Below, in pieces: positions 1 through 4,687 of a stretch of 5,242 nucleotides of DNA (position 1 is the stretch's first letter; the number at the start of each line of letters is the position of its first letter). The stretch is from an uncultured Carnobacteriaceae bacterium (GTDB lineage: Bacteria > Bacillota > Bacilli > Lactobacillales > Aerococcaceae), in assembly GCA_938039195.1 (NCBI GenBank), contig CALHVK010000090.1, forward strand, positions 1 through 5,242, written 5' to 3'. The position numbers and the translations under genes were made by a program. The notes under the pieces are model-generated. The model had not been told where the DNA came from. It was given only the letters and a program-made list of their open reading frames with translations, and did not search any database.

Positions 1-990
1 ACCACTTGTCGTACGGCGTGCATTTCCAAAGGCCGTTGGTGACAATAAACATTGCACCTCGGTTAAAATCGGCCTTGTCCCTTCAAGAGACACGACAATC
101 GCAGAGCCTGTTGCGCCTGCAAGTCGTTCTTCTAAGAAGACTTCGGAAGGGTTCGTTACTTCATTTAATCCTTCTTGATGCATTTCGAAGACGCCGATTT
201 CGTTGGTAGATCCGAAACGGTTTTTCACGGAACGAAGCACGCGGAAACTATGATGTTTATCCCCTTCGAAATAAAGAACGGTATCCACCATATGTTCCAA
301 CATACGAGGACCTGCCAACGCTCCTTCTTTTGTCACGTGACCAACGATAAAGATGGCAATCTGATTGAGTTTTGCGAGTCGCATCAATGTAGCGGTCGCC
401 TCACGAACATGAGACACACTTCCTGCAACCCCATTTGCTTGCGGATGGGTCATCGTTTGAATCGAGTCGATAATGACATAGTCTGGTTTCAATGCTTCTA
501 CTTGCGCAACGATATCTTCTAGGTTTGTCTCCGCATAAATATAAAATCCGTCTGCTTGCATCCCGAGACGCTCCGCACGCATTTTAATTTGAGACGCACT
601 TTCTTCTCCCGATACATAGAGAACCGTTCCTTGTGTTTGTTGTAATTCACTAGACACTTGTAATAATAAGGTAGATTTCCCAATCCCTGGGTCCCCACCA
701 ATTAATACTAGAGAACCTGGAACCACGCCACCCCCTAGTACACGGTCCAGTTCGCTAATCGATGTCTTCACACGATTGACGCGTTCATAAGAAACCTGGT
801 CTAATCGCATTGGTTTTGTCTTATGGGCTTCTTCTGACTGTTGCACTAAGGAAGGACGTTTCGCATTGCTCGTCGTTTCCTTGAACTCTTCCATTGTAGA
901 CCAGTTTCCGCAGTTTGGGCATTTTCCTAAATATTTTGGTGAATTATATCCACACTCTCTACATACAAAACTTGTGGCTGCTTTTGCCAT
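1..990 (-). CDS. radA: DNA repair/recombination protein RadA, 3' end beyond window
   Basis: RadA (Sms) is a cytoplasmic, RecA-related, DnaB-like ATPase that promotes branch migration during homologous recombination, repair and, in competent species, transformation. The first 330 residues are present and the frame is open to the left edge, so about the last quarter of the protein is missing. An N-terminal C4 zinc finger is seen at Cys10, Cys13, Cys24 and Cys27. Walker A is GDPGIGKST at 99-107 (Lys105), Walker B is IID ending at Asp175, and the RadA-specific KNRFG motif lies at 256-260. After that the Lon-like C-terminal domain begins (GNARRTTSG at the edge). The start is fixed by AAAGGAG six bases upstream of ATG and by the zinc finger right after it. 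It follows dut after only 12 bases, with the RBS next to the dut stop, so the two are almost certainly cotranscribed. No frameshift was found in the stretches read codon by codon. Confidence 0.97.
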   Translation of the reverse strand, partial: MAKAATSFVCRECGYNSPKYLGKCPNCGNWSTMEEFKETTSNAKRPSLVQQSEEAHKTKPMRLDQVSYERVNRVKTSISELDRVLGGGVVPGSLVLIGGDPGIGKSTLLLQVSSELQQTQGTVLYVSGEESASQIKMRAERLGMQADGFYIYAETNLEDIVAQVEALKPDYVIIDSIQTMTHPQANGVAGSVSHVREATATLMRLAKLNQIAIFIVGHVTKEGALAGPRMLEHMVDTVLYFEGDKHHSFRVLRSVKNRFGSTNEIGVFEMHQEGLNEVTNPSEVFLEERLAGATGSAIVVSLEGTRPILTEVQCLLSPTAFGNARRTTSG

Positions 991-1002
991 TTTGGCTCCT
1001 TT

Positions 1003-1566
1003 CTAACGAACGCCAGAAGAACCAAAGCCGCCTGTACGTTCATTCATATCGTTTTCTTCATCCGCATCCGCTTTTAAGAACGGTAGGAAGATTCCTTGGC
1101 CGATACGATCGCCTTTTTTAATTTCTTTATCGAATAATCCGAAGTTTAATAATTGGAAGTAAATATGCCCTTCATTATCAGGGTTGTTGTAGTAGTCGCT
1201 ATCCACAATTCCCACACCGTTTGGTAAGACAAGGAAGTGTTTCAATGGGTTACTTGAGCGGTTTGCTAATTGCAAGTACTCATCTTCTTGCATATAAGAT
1301 TTGATTCCCGTTGGCACAAGCACTGGTTTTAAGACTTTTTGCTCTTTTTCCAATTCTTCTTCTACTTTTTCTTTATCCGTTGTATAAATCCATTGTTTTA
1401 ATTGAGTGGCTGCAAATTTGAAAATCATTTTCCAAATACTTGGTAATACGATATCTTCGGCAGCTTCGAAGTCATATCCTGCTGAATGTTTTGTCGAACG
1501 TTTTGGAACAGTGATTCCTTTTCCTTCATAAGCAGATACGATTTCAAATCCACGTTTTCTTTCCAT
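1003..1566 (-). CDS. dut: dUTP diphosphatase (trimeric dUTPase)
   Basis: This enzyme hydrolyses dUTP to dUMP and pyrophosphate in the cytoplasm, keeping uracil out of DNA and feeding dTMP synthesis. The protein has 187 residues with all five motifs of the homotrimeric family in order: AGYDFEA (29-35), RSSNP (103-107), GIVDSDYYNN (119-128, with the motif-3 aspartate Asp122 and Tyr125), GDRIGQGIF (152-160) and the flexible glycine-rich tail RTGGFGSSG (177-185). Compact bacterial dUTPases have about 145-150 residues. The extra length is a basic and glutamate-rich segment at about 42-80 between motifs 1 and 2, which I recall from lactobacillal versions. The start is supported by AAGGTGAT about three bases upstream. 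radA follows 12 bases after the stop, and a dut-radA neighbourhood near the origin is also known in streptococci. Confidence 0.96.
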   Translation of the reverse strand: MERKRGFEIVSAYEGKGITVPKRSTKHSAGYDFEAAEDIVLPSIWKMIFKFAATQLKQWIYTTDKEKVEEELEKEQKVLKPVLVPTGIKSYMQEDEYLQLANRSSNPLKHFLVLPNGVGIVDSDYYNNPDNEGHIYFQLLNFGLFDKEIKKGDRIGQGIFLPFLKADADEENDMNERTGGFGSSGVR

Positions 1567-1599
1567 TTCATCACCTTTTTCATTTAATTTCTAACCCTT

Positions 1600-1628
1600 A
1601 TCATAACATTGTTTTTCCCGAGTTGCAT
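1600..1628 (-). promoter_or_regulatory. Candidate extended -10 promoter for dut-radA
   Basis: On the minus strand TATGAT (1600-1605) is preceded by TG one base upstream, giving an extended -10 element TGtTATGAT. Seventeen bases further upstream ATGCAA (1623-1628) is only a weak -35, which an extended -10 can tolerate. Transcription would start near 1593 and leave a leader of about 27 bases before the dut ATG. This is inferred from motif match and position only. Confidence 0.45.
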
Positions 1629-1637
1629 CCGTTCTCA
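1624..1637. promoter_or_regulatory. Weak cre-like (CcpA) site
   Basis: TGCATCCGTTCTCA keeps the TG...CG...CA skeleton of a catabolite responsive element but departs from the TGWNANCGNTNWCA consensus at two positions. It overlaps the candidate -35 of dut and lies about 180 bases upstream of msmK. Control of a sugar-import ATPase by CcpA would make sense, but the position fits dut better than msmK. Such matches also occur by chance. Confidence 0.22.
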
Positions 1638-1715
1638 ATCAAAATTTAAAATATAACGCTTCTTTATTATAAGTTATGACAAAATTCCAATATTCGAACT
1701 GTGATTTCGGCAAAG

Positions 1716-1744
1716 TGCACAATTTTTGTAAGCCTTTTTGTGCA
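1716..1744. repeat. Inverted repeat upstream of msmK (7-bp arms, 15-nt spacer)
   Basis: TGCACAA (1716-1722) is mirrored by TTGTGCA (1738-1744) with 15 bases between. The arms do not extend further in either direction. It lies 71 bases upstream of the msmK start. It could be half of a regulator-binding region together with the second inverted repeat at 1752-1786, whose spacer is also 15 bases. Arms of seven bases are short enough that chance cannot be excluded. Confidence 0.45.
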
Positions 1745-1751
1745 ATCTTCC

Positions 1752-1786
1752 CTATCAGTTTTTCTCAAAACATCGTAAACTGATAG
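1752..1786. repeat. Perfect 10-bp inverted repeat in the msmK leader
   Basis: CTATCAGTTT (1752-1761) and AAACTGATAG (1777-1786) are perfect inverted copies separated by 15 bases, ending 29 bases before the msmK ATG. As DNA it could be an operator for a dimeric or looping repressor. As RNA it would form a 10-bp stem with a 15-nt loop in the 5' leader. No U-run follows, so it is not an intrinsic terminator. I found no convincing -35/-10 pair for msmK here, so it is unclear whether the repeat is transcribed. Confidence 0.6.
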
Positions 1787-1815
1787 TGTTAAATTATTTA
1801 TAGGGGGAAATCCTA

Positions 1816-2919
1816 ATGGTAGAAATGCAATTAAATCATATTCACAAAAAATATGATAACGCGGAAAACTATTCCGTAACAGACTTTAACTTACACATCA
1901 AAGACCGCGAGTTCATCGTATTCGTAGGTCCTTCAGGATGCGGTAAATCAACAACTCTTCGTATGATCGCTGGTCTTGAAGATATTTCTGAAGGAGAATT
2001 AAAAATTGGTGACGTTGTAATGAACGACGTAGCTCCAAAAGATCGTGATATCGCGATGGTATTCCAAAACTATGCCCTATATCCTCACATGAGCGTATAT
2101 GACAACATGGCATTCGGTTTGAAATTACGTAAATACGACAAAGCTGAAATTGACAAACGTGTTAAAAACGCTGCAGAAATCTTAGGCTTAGCTCAATACT
2201 TAGAACGTAAACCAGCAGCTTTATCTGGTGGTCAACGTCAACGTGTGGCTTTAGGACGTGCGATCGTTCGTGATGCGAAAGTATTCTTAATGGACGAACC
2301 TCTTTCTAACTTAGATGCTAAATTACGTGTTGCGATGCGTGCTGAAATTGCGAAATTACACCGTCGTTTAGAAACAACAACTATTTACGTAACTCACGAC
2401 CAAACAGAAGCGATGACAATGGCTGACCGTATCGTAATCATGAAAGATGGTTTCGTACAACAAATCGGTTCACCACAAGAAGTGTACAACACTCCTAACA
2501 ACGTATTCGTAGCAGGCTTCATCGGATCACCAGCTATGAACTTCTTCAATGTAACATTGAACGATGGCGTGATTTCAAATGGTAAAGGTTTATCATTACA
2601 ATTACCTGAAGCGAAGAAAAAACTTCTTGAAGAAAAAGGTTATAACGGAAAAGAATTAATCTTCGGTATTCGTCCTGAAGATATCAAAGGTGCTCAAATC
2701 GCTATTGATACTTATCCATCATCTTCAGTGAAAGCAGAAGTTGTAGTATCAGAATTACTTGGTGCAGAAACAATGCTTTACACTCGTGTTGACGATACTG
2801 AATTCGTATCTAAAGTGGATGCACGTGACTTCCACAAGCCAGGCGAAACAGTTGAATTAGCATTCGACTTAAACAAATCTCACTTCTTCGACAAAGAAAC
2901 TGAACAAGTGATTCGCTAA
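1816..2919 (+). CDS. msmK: Multi-sugar ABC importer ATPase, MsmK/UgpC type
   Basis: This is the cytoplasmic ATPase that powers carbohydrate uptake by binding sugar-specific permease pairs of the MalFG/UgpAE kind; databases often call it UgpC. The 367 residues are full length for the family. Visible ABC motifs are Walker A GPSGCGKST (38-46), Q-loop Gln84, signature LSGGQ (136-140), Walker B VFLMDEP (156-162, catalytic Glu161), D-loop SNLD (164-167) and H-loop His194. A TOBE/OB regulatory domain follows from about 240 to the end. AGGGGG eight bases upstream supports the ATG. It stands alone between a divergent dut and a convergent small gene, with no permease or sugar-binding protein beside it. 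That fits the orphan MsmK/MsmX ATPases that serve several importers. Codons are strongly biased to preferred forms (GGT, CGT, TTA, GAA), suggesting high expression. The exact sugars cannot be read from the sequence. Confidence 0.96.
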   Translation: MVEMQLNHIHKKYDNAENYSVTDFNLHIKDREFIVFVGPSGCGKSTTLRMIAGLEDISEGELKIGDVVMNDVAPKDRDIAMVFQNYALYPHMSVYDNMAFGLKLRKYDKAEIDKRVKNAAEILGLAQYLERKPAALSGGQRQRVALGRAIVRDAKVFLMDEPLSNLDAKLRVAMRAEIAKLHRRLETTTIYVTHDQTEAMTMADRIVIMKDGFVQQIGSPQEVYNTPNNVFVAGFIGSPAMNFFNVTLNDGVISNGKGLSLQLPEAKKKLLEEKGYNGKELIFGIRPEDIKGAQIAIDTYPSSSVKAEVVVSELLGAETMLYTRVDDTEFVSKVDARDFHKPGETVELAFDLNKSHFFDKETEQVIR

Positions 2920-2934
2920 GAATAAACTTTACTC

Positions 2935-2977
2935 AAAAAGCTGACAGCTCGTTAAGAGCCGTCAGCTTTTTATTTTT
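2935..2977. terminator. Bidirectional intrinsic terminator
   Basis: AAAAAGCTGAC (2935-2945) pairs with GTCAGCTTTTT (2961-2971). After one mismatch an inner GCTC/GAGC stem closes on the loop GTTAA. On the plus strand the stem runs into TTTTTATTTTT, ending msmK. On the minus strand it runs into a T tract just after the stop of the convergent gene, whose TAA lies at 2976-2978, so one hairpin serves both. Confidence 0.93.
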
Positions 2978-3317
2978 ATGATTCGTCTACTTCTTGAAAC
3001 TCACATTCAAAGCGATATTCGAAAAACTTCTCGATAACTGCTTTGAGTTCATCATTACTTAGATTTTGAATAATGGCGTCAAAATCAATGGCTTCCAATT
3101 CGTCCTCCGTCAATTTTTGATAAGGTGGCAAATCAGAGTACTTTTTCAATTCATCATAAACAATGAAATCTCCATCGATAAACGATTCGATGAGCCCACG
3201 TTTTTGAAGAAGGTAAAACAACGCTTGATAACTATCTCCAGTAAAACTATAGACTGTTTTATCCGAATAAATACCACAGCAATGTGTTTGATTGAGATTT
3301 AATTTTACTTTTGTCAT
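2976..3317 (-). CDS. Small acidic protein of unknown function (113 aa)
   Basis: I do not recognise this protein family. It is probably a real gene: GGAGG lies ten bases upstream of the ATG, the stop falls exactly at a shared bidirectional terminator, and the composition is protein-like. The product is soluble-looking, with no signal peptide or membrane segment. A beta-rich N-terminal half includes adjacent cysteines Cys13-Cys14 and aromatic stretches (YSFTGDSYQALFYLL, 23-37). The C-terminal half (about 68-113) is highly acidic and probably helical (LTEDELEAIDFDAI, then LSNDELKAVIEKFFEYRFE) with a third cysteine at 105. The tRNA-Ser gene lies 105 bases upstream on the same strand, so it may be read from the tRNA promoter or from a weak promoter of its own in the A+T-rich leader. 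The acidic tail suggests a binding partner, but that is only inference. Confidence 0.8.
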   Translation of the reverse strand: MTKVKLNLNQTHCCGIYSDKTVYSFTGDSYQALFYLLQKRGLIESFIDGDFIVYDELKKYSDLPPYQKLTEDELEAIDFDAIIQNLSNDELKAVIEKFFEYRFECEFQEVDES

Positions 3318-3360
3318 CTTAGTTTCGCCTCCATTACTCTATAAAAAACTATCTAAATAA

Positions 3361-3402
3361 GAAGCTACGGAACATTCACGGAACAAAACTTGCCGTAACT
3401 TC
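3361..3402 (-). other. Leader hairpin between tRNA-Ser and the 113-aa gene
   Basis: On the minus strand the segment 3402-3393 (GAAGTTACGG) pairs with 3370-3361 (CCGTAGCTTC) over ten positions with one G-U pair, enclosing a 22-base loop. It sits 21 bases downstream of the tRNA 3' end and 43 bases upstream of the 113-aa gene. The T-rich stretch after it is interrupted (TTATTTAGATAGTTTTTT), so it could be a weak tRNA terminator or a 5' leader structure. Neither role is shown by the sequence. Confidence 0.4.
3367..3385. repeat. Two ACGGAACA direct repeats, 11-bp period
   Basis: ACGGAACA occurs at 3367-3374 and again at 3378-3385, eleven bases apart, so both face the same side of the helix. They lie in the loop and one arm of the leader hairpin, 50-68 bases upstream of the 113-aa gene. 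A protein-binding site is possible but unproven. Confidence 0.35.
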
Positions 3403-3422
3403 GATATAGCCACAAAAAGATA

Positions 3423-3510
3423 AGGAGAAGAGGAGATTTGAACTCCCGCGTCGCTTTCACGACCTATCGCATTTCGAGTGCGACCCCTTCAGCCTCTTGG
3501 GTACTTCTCC
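3423..3510 (-). tRNA. tRNA-Ser (anticodon CGA), CCA not encoded
   Basis: The reverse strand folds as a complete class II tRNA. The acceptor stem GGAGAAG/CTTCTCC has seven perfect pairs, the D arm is CCC...GGG, and the anticodon stem TCGCA/TGCGA encloses loop CTCGAAA with anticodon CGA (3474-3476), reading UCG. The long variable arm GTCG-TGAAAG-CGAC is typical of tRNA-Ser, and the T arm is GGGAG-TTCAAAT-CTCCT with one G-U pair. The acceptor is followed by TTATC, so the 3' CCA must be added after transcription. The discriminator base would be U at 3423, whereas bacterial tRNA-Ser normally has G73, a contact of seryl-tRNA synthetase. A good promoter lies directly upstream. The structure argues for a working tRNA; the U73 is the one reason for doubt. 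Confidence 0.93.
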
Positions 3511-3518
3511 ATGGTTCT

Positions 3519-3547
3519 AGTATAGTACGGAGATATGCTTCAATCAA
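3519..3547 (-). promoter_or_regulatory. Promoter of tRNA-Ser
   Basis: On the minus strand TTGATT (3542-3547) and TATACT (3519-3524) are separated by exactly 17 bases. The -10 ends eight bases before the first base of the tRNA, so the transcript starts at or within a few bases of the mature 5' end. This is a near-ideal sigma-A spacing. Confidence 0.75.
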
Positions 3548-3560
3548 TCATTTTTTTCTA

Positions 3561-3594
3561 TAAAAATAAAAAACCACCGACTCGCAGCCGGTGG
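3561..3594 (-). terminator. Intrinsic terminator of the rlmH transcript
   Basis: On the minus strand CCACCGGCT and AGTCGGTGG form a nine-pair stem (one G-U) closed by the triloop GCG (3574-3594). It is followed by TTTTTTATTTTTA. It lies 143 bases after the rlmH stop and just upstream of the tRNA-Ser promoter, so it separates the two transcription units. Confidence 0.93.
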
Positions 3595-3608
3595 AAAAAA
3601 GGATTAGA

Positions 3609-3634
3609 AATATTTATTTGGGAGGATAAATATT
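3609..3634. repeat. Inverted repeat with C-rich loop in rlmH 3' UTR
   Basis: AATATTTAT (3609-3617) and ATAAATATT (3626-3634) are perfect inverted copies around an eight-base centre. In the minus-strand transcript the loop is CCTCCCAA, complementary to Shine-Dalgarno sequences. The stem is all A-T, hence weak. The hairpin lies 15 bases before the terminator stem. The arrangement of C-rich loop then terminator recalls C-rich regulatory RNAs of Firmicutes, but no dedicated promoter was identified with confidence. Confidence 0.4.
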
Positions 3635-3667
3635 CTCTTTGGGAATAATTAAAGTATAGAGGCACAT

Positions 3668-3698
3668 TATGAAAATAGTATGAAAATACAATTTTCAT
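3668..3698. repeat. Phased TATGAAAATA repeats and inverted copy
   Basis: TATGAAAATA occurs at 3668-3677 and 3679-3688, an 11-base period. The second copy is followed by an inverted partner, ATGAAAAT (3680-3687) facing ATTTTCAT (3691-3698) over three bases. All lie in the 3' UTR of rlmH. The phased A/T tracts could bend DNA or bind a regulator. In A+T-rich DNA such repeats also arise by chance. Confidence 0.4.
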
Positions 3699-3737
3699 TT
3701 TGCAGTTTCTTTTCACTTTTTCTATGAGTATCTTTAC

Positions 3738-4217
3738 TTATTTATGATATGCATGACCGGCATTAATACGGAATGCTCGGTAAATTTGCTCAGTTAGAAC
3801 GAGTCTCATAAGTTGATGTGGTAAAGTAATGCGCCCAAATGATATTTTACGGTCAGCACGTTTCTTCACAGCCGGGCTTAAACCAAGAGATCCACCAATG
3901 ACAAAGACCATCGAACTCTTACCGTGAAGTGCAAAGTCATCCATTTCTTTAGCCAATTGTTCAGAACTGACTAAGTCCCCTTCAATCGCCATGGCCACAA
4001 CGACATCTCCGTCCTTAATTTTAGCAAGTATCCGTTCTCCCTCTTTTTCGAGCACTTGTTCCATTTCTTTATCGCTTAAGTTTTCAGGAGCCTTCTCGTC
4101 TGGCACTTCGACTACTTGAAACTTACAGTAGCTGCCTAAGCGTTTTGCGTATTCGTCGATTCCTTGTTTTAAATATTTTTCTTTTAATTTTCCTACACTC
4201 ACAATTGTGATATTCAT
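3738..4217 (-). CDS. rlmH: 23S rRNA (pseudouridine1915-N3)-methyltransferase RlmH
   Basis: RlmH methylates N3 of pseudouridine 1915 in helix 69 of 23S rRNA on the assembled 70S ribosome, using S-adenosylmethionine. The 159 residues match the usual size of this small single-domain SPOUT enzyme. The knotted SAM site is seen as VIGGSLGLS (106-114), followed by the conserved SFGRITLPHQLMRLVLTEQI stretch (126-145) and the family C-terminus GHAYHK (154-159). GAGGGG five bases upstream fixes the ATG. No gene is cotranscribed after it: a 143-base 3' UTR leads to a terminator. Upstream lies the DnaA-box array, with the nearest box ending 63 bases before the start codon, so its promoter probably lies in or next to DnaA sites. 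I found no clean -35/-10 pair. Confidence 0.97.
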   Translation of the reverse strand: MNITIVSVGKLKEKYLKQGIDEYAKRLGSYCKFQVVEVPDEKAPENLSDKEMEQVLEKEGERILAKIKDGDVVVAMAIEGDLVSSEQLAKEMDDFALHGKSSMVFVIGGSLGLSPAVKKRADRKISFGRITLPHQLMRLVLTEQIYRAFRINAGHAYHK

Positions 4218-4280
4218 TTGATCCCCTCATTTCACAAATTATCTTACCTTTTTTTGGAAAAAATTGCTTGTTTTATCCCT

Positions 4281-4311
4281 TTATCCACAGTTATCCACAA
4301 AGTTATCCACA
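4281..4311 (+). repeat. DnaA boxes 1-3 (tandem)
   Basis: Three perfect TTATCCACA boxes start at 4281, 4291 and 4303, spaced 10 and 12 bases so that all lie on nearly the same helix face. A degenerate TTATCCCTT (4273-4281) and an ATGTACACA (4311-4319) extend the group on either side. This is the group nearest rlmH and may overlap its promoter. Confidence 0.93.
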
Positions 4312-4320
4312 TGTACACAT

Positions 4321-4427
4321 GTTCGCCCCTAAATTTTGAGCCTTTTTTATAAAAAACACTAGATATTGATTCAAAATTTTTATTTGTTATCTAATTGTTA
4401 TATTTCCTAAAGGTGTAAAAATACCAG
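4321..4427. other. A+T-rich spacer, possible unwinding element
   Basis: This stretch between box groups 1-3 and 4-5 is strongly A+T rich (for example 4345-4410) and has no open reading frame of note. If the cluster is an origin, this is one place where strands could open; 4516-4614 is another. I could not identify a clear DnaA-trio run next to a box, which weakens the origin reading. Confidence 0.35.
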
Positions 4428-4446
4428 TTATCCACAGTTATCCACA
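4428..4446 (+). repeat. DnaA boxes 4-5, exact copy of the box 1-2 module
   Basis: TTATCCACAGTTATCCACA here is identical over 19 bases to 4281-4299, 147 bases away, including the G between the boxes. The fixed 10-base spacing suggests selection for side-by-side DnaA binding or a local duplication. Confidence 0.93.
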
Positions 4447-4506
4447 CACTCTTTGTGTATATAAAAATACGGTTATATCAACGTTTCTAACAGTTCTTTA
4501 CAAAAG

Positions 4507-4538
4507 TTATCCACAATAAAATTTTATCATGTGAATAA
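4507..4538. repeat. DnaA boxes 6 (+) and 7 (-), facing pair
   Basis: A perfect TTATCCACA (4507-4515) on the plus strand faces TTATTCACA on the minus strand (4530-4538). TTATTCACA also fits the TTATNCACA consensus. The 14 bases between are all A/T except one C. Confidence 0.85.
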
Positions 4539-4622
4539 CTTTTTTCAACAAAATCCATTAATTAAGCCATTTCTAGCGGATACATTTTCAACCATAATTT
4601 TACCTTTCACAGACTTGACAAG

Positions 4623-4632
4623 GGGTTAACCC
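4623..4632. repeat. GGGTTAACCC palindrome
   Basis: A perfect ten-base palindrome lies just before the right-hand DnaA group, in an otherwise A+T-rich stretch. It could bind a dimeric protein. Its length alone is not strong evidence. Confidence 0.3.
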
Positions 4633-4637
4633 TACAG

Positions 4638-4683
4638 TTTTCCACAGATTTATCCACATTTTTGTGGATAACTTTGTGGAATA
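4638..4683. repeat. DnaA boxes 8-11 with perfect inverted pair
   Basis: TTTTCCACA (4638-4646) and TTATCCACA (4650-4658) face TGTGGATAA (4663-4671) and a degenerate copy (4675-4683). The middle two form a perfect inverted repeat with nine-base arms and a four-base centre. Read on the minus strand, the right part nearly repeats boxes 2-3 (4291-4311), including the AAG linker, with one extra T. The group abuts the htrA terminator. Confidence 0.9.
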
Positions 4684-4687
4684 ATAC

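Larger units (their letters stand above)
4281..4683. promoter_or_regulatory. DnaA-box cluster (oriC-like or DnaA-titration locus)
   Basis: This 403-base non-coding stretch holds eight perfect TTATCCACA boxes: seven on the plus strand (4281, 4291, 4303, 4428, 4438, 4507, 4650) and one on the minus strand (4663-4671). There is also TTATTCACA on the minus strand (4530-4538), TTTTCCACA (4638-4646) and a degenerate minus-strand TATTCCACA (4675-4683). Random sequence would give well under one match. The replication initiator DnaA must bind here. The boxes sit in tandem groups separated by A+T-rich spacers, as in bacterial origins. Usual Firmicute origins flank dnaA, which is absent from the window. 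I recall a DnaA-box cluster at yydA, the rlmH orthologue, in B. subtilis, where such clusters restrain initiation. Origin versus control element cannot be decided here. Confidence 0.93.

Noticed and set aside
175..522. 115-codon plus-strand open frame
   Set aside because: It is antisense to radA, whose motifs in this stretch (Walker B, KNRFG) are intact on the other strand; it lacks any recognisable protein features.
3066..3302. 78-codon plus-strand open frame
   Set aside because: It is antisense to the 113-aa gene, which has a better ribosome binding site and a terminator at its end.
3558..3698. Minus-strand 46-codon reading frame starting at ATG 3698
   Set aside because: It has no proper ribosome binding site and would be translated through the rlmH terminator hairpin and its T tract; it is most likely chance.
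3681..3728. Plus-strand 15-codon hydrophobic peptide frame (MKIQFSFCSFF...)
   Set aside because: It looks a little like a signal or pheromone peptide, but there is no Shine-Dalgarno sequence or promoter, and it lies antisense in the rlmH 3' UTR.
4321..4427. DnaA-trio motif defining an unwinding element
   Set aside because: I looked for a run of TAG-like triplets next to a box with a GC-rich linker and did not see a convincing one on either strand.
4615..4620. Perfect TTGACA -35 hexamer on the plus strand
   Set aside because: No -10-like hexamer lies 16-18 bases downstream and no plus-strand gene follows.
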